The notes below the pieces were generated by a model. The model saw nothing but the letters and a program-made list of their open reading frames with translations. It ran no database searches and was not told where the DNA came from. DNA of 64,000 nt from Pedobacter sp. B4-66 (GTDB taxonomy: Bacteria > Bacteroidota > Bacteroidia > Sphingobacteriales > Sphingobacteriaceae): contig NZ_JAFVME010000017.1 of NCBI RefSeq assembly GCF_018492665.1, forward strand, positions 1-64,000, read 5' to 3'. Both the position numbers and the translations under genes were made by a program. This document shows, in pieces, positions 59,226-64,000 of the stretch. Positions within the stretch are counted from its first letter, which is position 1. Each line of letters begins with the position of its first letter.

Positions 59226-60107
59226 ATGAATTCTAGAAGAAATTTTATTAAACAGGCAGGTATTGCTGTAGCAGGTGCTGCATTATTACCTTCTTTTGCT
59301 TGCAGCGGTACTCCAGCCGGACCTGCTCATCCAATAGGTTTACAACTTTACACGCTAAGAGATCTATTACCTAAAGACGTAAAAGGTGTAATAGAGAAAG
59401 TAGCAAAGGCAGGATATAAGGAAGTTGAAACTTATGGTTATACTGCTGAAGCAGGATATTGGGGCTTGGATGCAAAATCATTTAAAGCCTTGCTTGATGC
59501 TAATGGATTAAAAGCTCCTAGTGGTCACTTCGGATTAGATGGCTTTATTAAAAGTGGAAACCTTGACGAAGTTAAGCCTCTGATTGAAGGTGCGGTTGCA
59601 CTGAACATGGAGTACCTTACTTGCCCTTATCTTGATGCATCTTTAAGACCTGATGCTGATGGTTACAAAAAAGTTGCGGCAAGATTAAACGAAGCAGCAG
59701 AGTTATGTGCAAAATCTGGCTTACAGCTAGGTTACCATAATCATAACTTTGAATTTGATAAACTAGGCGATACTACCGGATACGAAATATTGCTTCAGGA
59801 AACTGACAAGAAAAATGTTCAGTTTGAAATGGATTTATACTGGGTTGTAAGATCTGGAAATGATCCACTTGCATTATTTGCAAAACACCCTGGCCGTTTC
59901 GTAATGTGGCATGTAAAAGATATGGACAAAGCTGATAACACCATCAATACAGAAGTAGGAAGTGGAAAAATCGACTTTAAGAGCATCTATAAGCACGCCA
60001 AGGAATCAGGACTTAAACACTTAATTGTTGAGCAGGAGAATTTCTCAAAGGATCCTTTTGTAAGCATTAAGCAAAGCTTTGATTACGTAAATCGCGAACT
60101 GGTTTAA
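59226..60107 (+). CDS. Sugar phosphate isomerase/epimerase-like TIM barrel, Tat-exported
   Basis: 293 residues from the ATG at 59226 (a GTG at 59205 overlaps the previous gene and would put residues before the signal). Tat signal NSRRNFIKQAGIAVAGAALL followed by a Cys (SFACSG) that may be lipidated. Metal-ligand motifs LGYHNHNFEFD, FEMDLYWVV, MWHVKDMD and IVEQENF. IGLQLYTLRDLL is a common start of the family. Last gene of the cluster; a strong terminator follows 20 nt after the stop. Confidence 0.87.
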   Translation: MNSRRNFIKQAGIAVAGAALLPSFACSGTPAGPAHPIGLQLYTLRDLLPKDVKGVIEKVAKAGYKEVETYGYTAEAGYWGLDAKSFKALLDANGLKAPSGHFGLDGFIKSGNLDEVKPLIEGAVALNMEYLTCPYLDASLRPDADGYKKVAARLNEAAELCAKSGLQLGYHNHNFEFDKLGDTTGYEILLQETDKKNVQFEMDLYWVVRSGNDPLALFAKHPGRFVMWHVKDMDKADNTINTEVGSGKIDFKSIYKHAKESGLKHLIVEQENFSKDPFVSIKQSFDYVNRELV

Positions 60108-60126
60108 GAAGATATATCTTAACAAC

Positions 60127-60164
60127 AAAAGGGAAGTGGTTTATAAAAATCACTTCCCTTTTTT
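60127..60164 (+). terminator. Terminator of the sugar-oxidation cluster
   Basis: 12-bp arms AAAAGGGAAGTG (60127-60138) and CACTTCCCTTTT (60151-60162) with 12-nt loop, followed by further Ts. Confidence 0.92.
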
Positions 60165-60289
60165 GTTTATAAGTACCCTGCTTTGCAGAAACATTTACTT
60201 AATGCTGAAATATTTCACATCTTTGGGGACTTATTAAACATAAAGCCTTTATAATTAATTAAAAACAAGTAAAAAACAATTAGAAAAAA

Positions 60290-61282
60290 ATGAAAATTGC
60301 AGTAGTTGGGGCCACCGGTTTGGTAGGCACCGTAATGTTAAAAGTATTAGAAGAGCGTAACTTCCCGTTAACTGAATTGATCCCTGTAGCATCTGAGAAG
60401 AGTGTTGGTAAGGAGATTTCGTTCAAGGATAAGAAGTATGCTGTTGTAAATATGGAGACTGCAATTGCAATGAGACCAGATATCGCATTGTTTTCTGCAG
60501 GTGGTGGTACCTCATTAACATATGCACCTCTTTTTGCAGAAGCAGGTACAACAGTGATTGACAATTCATCAGCCTGGCGTATGGATCCTTCAAAAAAATT
60601 GATCGTTCCTGAAGTTAACGCAAGTGAATTATCTATTGATGATAAGATCATTGCAAACCCGAACTGTTCAACCATACAAATGGTAGTGGCTTTAAAACCA
60701 CTTCATGATAAATACAGAATCAAACGCGTTGTAGTTTCTACTTACCAGTCAGTTACCGGTACCGGAGTAAAAGCTGTTGAGCAAATGATGAATGAGCGTA
60801 AAGGTATTACTGATGGCCCTATGGCTTATGCATACCCTATCGATTTAAATGTTATCCCTCAAATTGATGTGTTCACTGAAAACGGATACACTAAAGAGGA
60901 AATGAAAATGATTCTTGAAACACGCAAGATCATGGGCGATGACAACATTAAAGTTACGGCTACTACAGTACGTATTCCTGTTATGGGTGGTCACTCAGAA
61001 TCAGTTAACATCGAGTTTGAAAACGACTTCGATCTTGCTGATGTAAGAGACTTACTAACCAAAACAGAAGGAATAATTGTTGTTGATGATCCGGCAAACC
61101 TTAAATATCCTATGCCTAAAGATGCTCATGAGAAAGATGAAGTATTTGTAGGCAGGATCAGACGTGATGAGTCTTTACCAAATACATTAAACATGTGGAT
61201 CGTAGCTGACAACTTACGTAAAGGTGCTGCAACAAACGCCGTACAGATTGCGGAATATTTAGTTAAAAGTGAACTGATATAA
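60290..61282 (+). CDS. asd: Aspartate-semialdehyde dehydrogenase
   Basis: 330 residues. NADP motif IAVVGATGLVGTVMLKVL, then SAGGGTSLTYAPLFAEAG, the active-site Cys in ANPNCSTIQMVVAL and the TYQSVTGTGVKAVEQM segment with His in RIPVMGGHSESV. It reduces aspartyl phosphate to the semialdehyde for lysine/diaminopimelate, threonine and methionine. Single gene upstream of the folded repeat. Confidence 0.96.
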   Translation: MKIAVVGATGLVGTVMLKVLEERNFPLTELIPVASEKSVGKEISFKDKKYAVVNMETAIAMRPDIALFSAGGGTSLTYAPLFAEAGTTVIDNSSAWRMDPSKKLIVPEVNASELSIDDKIIANPNCSTIQMVVALKPLHDKYRIKRVVVSTYQSVTGTGVKAVEQMMNERKGITDGPMAYAYPIDLNVIPQIDVFTENGYTKEEMKMILETRKIMGDDNIKVTATTVRIPVMGGHSESVNIEFENDFDLADVRDLLTKTEGIIVVDDPANLKYPMPKDAHEKDEVFVGRIRRDESLPNTLNMWIVADNLRKGAATNAVQIAEYLVKSELI

Positions 61283-61317
61283 GTTTTAACAAATCTAGTA
61301 CCACTAGATCAATAACG

Positions 61318-61408
61318 CGGTCGTCATCCTGACGCAGGTCAGGATCTCAGAATAGCAGGACTCATCTTTCTGTTCCGAGGTCCTGAAATAAATTCAGGAT
61401 TACGACCG
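61318..61408. repeat. REP-like folded intergenic repeat
   Basis: Outer arms 61318-61332 and 61394-61408 match at 14 of 15 positions as an inverted repeat. Inside are two short hairpins, CCTGA-6 nt-TCAGG (61328-61343) and CCTGAA-5 nt-TTCAGG (61382-61398), and a longer imperfect stem pairing about 61343-61356 with 61369-61382. The words TCATCCTGA and TCAGGATCTC resemble repeats I recall from Pedobacter and related intergenic regions. It may also end asd transcription, since TTTTA follows. Confidence 0.7.
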
Positions 61409-61435
61409 TTTTATTTGAATACCGATTGCCAAACT

Positions 61436-62845
61436 ATGTCTAAAAAACCATTCTTACTCCTTTTGTTCTTTCTGAACACGGTTATCGTTCTAGCCCAAAC
61501 ACCTGCGCAAAAACTAGAGCAAGCTTTTAACAACTTACTTGCAGATCCACAAGCTAGCTATGCACTAACATCCTTGTGTGTACTTGATGCTAAAACCGGG
61601 CAAATCATATTTGGCAGAAATGAAAATATAGGCATTGCAACGGCCTCGACTTTAAAAACTATTACATCAGCTACTGCATTCGGACTATTGGGCAAAGACT
61701 TTCAATACCAAACGACATTGGCTTATAGTGGTACAATTGATTCGGATGGGACATTAAAAGGAAACCTCATCATTGTTGGTGGTGGAGATCCTACCCTTGG
61801 TTCATGGAGATACGAAAGCAGTAAGGAAAATGTAATCTTAAATCAATGGGTAAATGTGATTAAAGCGGCTGGGATTAAAAAGATTGAAGGAAAAGTTATA
61901 GGTGATGACAGTTTATGGGGTAGCCAAACAACTCCTGATGGCTGGATATGGCAAGATATTGGCAATTATTATGGTGCGGGAGCATCTGCACTTAGTTGGA
62001 GAGAAAATCAATTTGACATTCACCTAAGGGCAAATAGAGCCGAAAACAACGTAAGTATCTTAAAAACGGTACCTGAGATGCCTTATATTAAGTTTGTCAA
62101 CGAACTTAAAGCAGGTGCGCAAGGCACGGGTGATAAAGTTTATTCTTATTTACCCCCTCTAGGCAATACAGCTTACTTAAGAGGAAGCTGGGCAATAGGC
62201 ATTTCAAAATCAGGAGTTTCTGCCGCCCTCCCTGATCCTTCTTTTGACGCAGCATTTAGATTGCAAGACACTTTAAATCGTATTGGGATAGCTGCTTCTG
62301 AAACAGCTACAACAGCACGGCAGTTAACAGTCGAGCAAAAGCCAATGCCAACTGTAACACAAAAACTAGCTACTATCAGTTCCCCTACCCTTGGCGAAAT
62401 TGTGTACTGGTTTAACAAAAAAAGCGTAAACCTATATGGTGAACACTTATTAAAAACCATTGCCTGGAAATCGGGAAAAGAAGCAACTACACAAAACGGA
62501 GCAGCAACCGTAATTAATTACTGGTCAGCAAAAGGAATAGATAGTCGTACTTTAAACATTATGGATGGCAGTGGACTATCACCCGCTACCAGAGTAACCA
62601 CCGCAGCTATGGCAAATGTTCTTTTTCAGAGCCAAAAAGAAAGCTGGTTTCCCATATTTTACGAGTCTCTTCCAGAAAACAATGGAATGAGACTTAAAAG
62701 TGGGAGCATTAGTGACGTTTCTGCCTATGCAGGTTATTACACCGACAAGAATGGAAATAAATACATCATTGTCATAAATATAAACAACTATTCCGGCTCC
62801 GGAATCAGCAAAAAATTGTTCAGGGTACTCGATGCCCTTAAGTAA
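61436..62845 (+). CDS. dacB: D-alanyl-D-alanine carboxypeptidase/endopeptidase, PBP4 type
   Basis: 469 residues from the ATG at 61436; a TTG seven codons upstream is the longer alternative and is less likely. Signal peptide (LLLLFFLNTVIVLAQ). Penicillin-binding motifs: SxxK in ATASTLKTIT (about residue 70), SxN in NKKSVNLYGEHLL, and KSG in LKSGSISDVSAYAG for the KTG box. The domain inserted after SxxK is typical of PBP4 (S13). It cleaves peptide stems or crosslinks in the periplasm. GH20 gene starts 20 nt after the stop. Confidence 0.93.
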   Translation: MSKKPFLLLLFFLNTVIVLAQTPAQKLEQAFNNLLADPQASYALTSLCVLDAKTGQIIFGRNENIGIATASTLKTITSATAFGLLGKDFQYQTTLAYSGTIDSDGTLKGNLIIVGGGDPTLGSWRYESSKENVILNQWVNVIKAAGIKKIEGKVIGDDSLWGSQTTPDGWIWQDIGNYYGAGASALSWRENQFDIHLRANRAENNVSILKTVPEMPYIKFVNELKAGAQGTGDKVYSYLPPLGNTAYLRGSWAIGISKSGVSAALPDPSFDAAFRLQDTLNRIGIAASETATTARQLTVEQKPMPTVTQKLATISSPTLGEIVYWFNKKSVNLYGEHLLKTIAWKSGKEATTQNGAATVINYWSAKGIDSRTLNIMDGSGLSPATRVTTAAMANVLFQSQKESWFPIFYESLPENNGMRLKSGSISDVSAYAGYYTDKNGNKYIIVININNYSGSGISKKLFRVLDALK

Positions 62846-62865
62846 AATTGTAAATTGCGGCAATT

Positions 62866-64000
62866 ATGAAAAATACCTTTTACCTGTTATGTCTAAGTCT
62901 CTTAAGTATTCCTGCATTTGGTCAATACGCTCCTAACACCGAAACAACTACAGAAACTATTGCCATCGTAAACAATGCACCTGATATTGCAATTATCCCA
63001 GAACCGGTATCGGTTATAAAAAGTGACGGATACTTTGTACTTCCATCAAATGTGGTAATACAAGCACCGGCTATACCGGAAGTTAAACAGGTAGTTACTT
63101 TTTTACAGGAAAGGCTTTCTATTCCTACCGGAAGTTATGTGGCTGAGGTCAGCACCCCTTCTACTTCCTCAACCATTAATCTGATTTTAAATGACAAGCA
63201 GAACTCGGCATTAGGTGCTGAAGGTTATCAGCTGTCAGTAACACCAAACCACATCACTATAAAAGCAAACAAACCTGCGGGGTTATTTTATGGGGTACAG
63301 AGCCTTATTCAGCTATTTCCAAAAGAAATCGAGAGCAAAGAAGCCATTGAAGACATAACATGGAAAGCTCCTTGTGTAGAAATAATAGATTATCCTCGTG
63401 TTGGATGGAGAGGCTTAATGTTTGATGTTGCCCGTCACTTTTTTACAAAAGCCGAGGTGAAACAATACATCGATGCTATGGTCCGCTATAAATATAACGT
63501 CCTGCATTTACACCTTACCGATGACGAAGGTTGGAGAATAGAAATAAAAGGCTTTCCTAAACTAACTGATGTTGGTGCCTGGAATGTAAAAAAGGTTGGC
63601 GAATTTGGGAACTTCTTCCCTCCATCCGCTGATGAACCGCGGAATTATGGTGGCTTTTACACACAAGACGACATAAAAGAACTGGTGCAATATGCTAAAG
63701 AAAGATTTGTAAATATTTTACCCGAAATAGATGTTCCAGGTCATAGTTTAGCGGCAATAGCATCTTATCCGGAGCTCTCATGCACACCGGGTGCAGAGAA
63801 CTATCGTGTACGTTCAGGCGAGCGAATCATGGACTGGTCAAGAGGTGCTCCTCCTATTGCTTTAGTCGACAATACGCTTTGCCCTGCCAATGAAAAAGTA
63901 TACAGTTTTTTAGATACAGTAATAACCCAGGTAGCACAATTATTCCCTTTCGAATACATCCACATGGGTGGCGACGAGGCTCCTTTCAATTTTTGGGAGA
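62866..64000 (+). CDS. GH20 beta-N-acetylhexosaminidase, 3' end beyond window
   Basis: Partial: 378 codons from the ATG at 62866, open to the last base. Signal peptide (YLLCLSLLSIPAFGQ), GH20b domain (about 45-165, with KSDGYFVLPSNVVIQAP), then the GH20 barrel with WRGLMFDVARHFFT, HLHLTDDEGWRIEIKGFPKL and the catalytic Asp-Glu in YIHMGGDEAPF. It removes terminal GlcNAc or GalNAc from chitin oligomers, peptidoglycan fragments or glycans. The gene follows dacB by 20 nt, which hints at wall turnover. Confidence 0.93.
   Translation, partial: MKNTFYLLCLSLLSIPAFGQYAPNTETTTETIAIVNNAPDIAIIPEPVSVIKSDGYFVLPSNVVIQAPAIPEVKQVVTFLQERLSIPTGSYVAEVSTPSTSSTINLILNDKQNSALGAEGYQLSVTPNHITIKANKPAGLFYGVQSLIQLFPKEIESKEAIEDITWKAPCVEIIDYPRVGWRGLMFDVARHFFTKAEVKQYIDAMVRYKYNVLHLHLTDDEGWRIEIKGFPKLTDVGAWNVKKVGEFGNFFPPSADEPRNYGGFYTQDDIKELVQYAKERFVNILPEIDVPGHSLAAIASYPELSCTPGAENYRVRSGERIMDWSRGAPPIALVDNTLCPANEKVYSFLDTVITQVAQLFPFEYIHMGGDEAPFNFWE

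Noticed and set aside
33000..60000. Horizontal transfer of the PUL and keto-sugar cluster
   Set aside because: No integrase, IS, tRNA target or visible change of base composition at either edge; codon style looks like that of the neighbours.
60218..60225. CATCTTTG as the asd promoter box
   Set aside because: One mismatch in the TA of TAnnTTTG, 64 nt from the ATG and no TTG partner, so not distinguishable from chance.
61415..61435. TTG start for dacB
   Set aside because: The ATG at 61436 leads straight into the signal peptide; the TTG start lies just after the REP-like element.
63801..63989. Minus-strand 62-residue frame near the window end
   Set aside because: Shadow of the GH20 gene, whose frame is open and carries the catalytic motif.

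Overview
The window is AT-rich (roughly 38-40% GC by eye) chromosomal DNA from a member of the Bacteroidota, most likely a Sphingobacteriaceae organism of the Pedobacter type. The reasons are a SusC/SusD pair, a periplasmic-propeller (reg_prop) regulator, DUF5686 and head-GIN-domain proteins, weak Shine-Dalgarno sequences, and many start-proximal boxes of the Bacteroidota form TAnnTTTG, two of them with a TTG or TTTG exactly 20 nt upstream. I see no tRNA, rRNA, CRISPR array, insertion sequence, integrase or phage gene.

Layout. About 0.25-9.4 kb is housekeeping: a CoA-binding protein, a DinB-like protein, an FAD dehydrogenase, a LemA/TPM operon, a Nudix hydrolase, dnaA, a split methylmalonyl-CoA mutase large subunit and an unknown membrane-anchored protein. 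From 9.5 to 11.2 kb lie an IscA-type carrier and an orphan MacB-like permease. From 11.2 to 16.2 kb a compact minus-strand operon makes sugar nucleotides (ugd, UDP-glucuronate decarboxylase, galE, an unknown helical protein, rfbB), with waaA divergent from it. From 17.5 to 28 kb lie hemH, ispH, a glycosyltransferase/acyltransferase pair, a PyrR-like phosphoribosyltransferase, a head-GIN protein behind an ECF-like promoter, rlmD, a candidate 36-residue peptide gene with an operator-like palindrome beside a tetR gene, a degenerate Rieske-like lipoprotein, pheS and kbl. A DUF5686 outer-membrane protein, a secreted C1 peptidase and trhO follow, up to 33 kb.

The second half is the accessory part. 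From 33.0 to 47.6 kb is a polysaccharide-utilisation locus: a membrane-spanning propeller/HTH regulator, SusC, SusD, a PF10091/GH144-like glucanase, a GH43-like protein with discoidin and Fn3 domains, an SGNH hydrolase, a GH3 beta-glucosidase and an alpha/beta esterase. The GH144-like plus GH3 pairing suggests beta-1,2-glucan as substrate. After yebC and a short-chain threonine dehydrogenase gene comes a nine- or ten-gene plus-strand cluster (49.7-60.1 kb): gluconate-dehydrogenase-subunit-3-like protein, GMC oxidoreductase, two Gfo/Idh/MocA oxidoreductases, three TIM-barrel sugar isomerase-like proteins, a lipoprotein cytochrome c, a DUF1080 lipoprotein and a NupG-like transporter. Together these look like an oxidative 3-keto-glycoside pathway working partly in the periplasm and partly in the cytoplasm. 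The window ends with asd, a folded REP-like repeat, dacB (PBP4) and a GH20 hexosaminidase gene that runs off the edge.

Taken together, the PUL would import and cut a glucan, the neighbouring cluster could oxidise and cleave glucosides by the 3-keto route, and kbl with tdh (23 kb apart) would complete threonine breakdown to glycine. All functional calls come from reading motifs and gene order; no database search was run.
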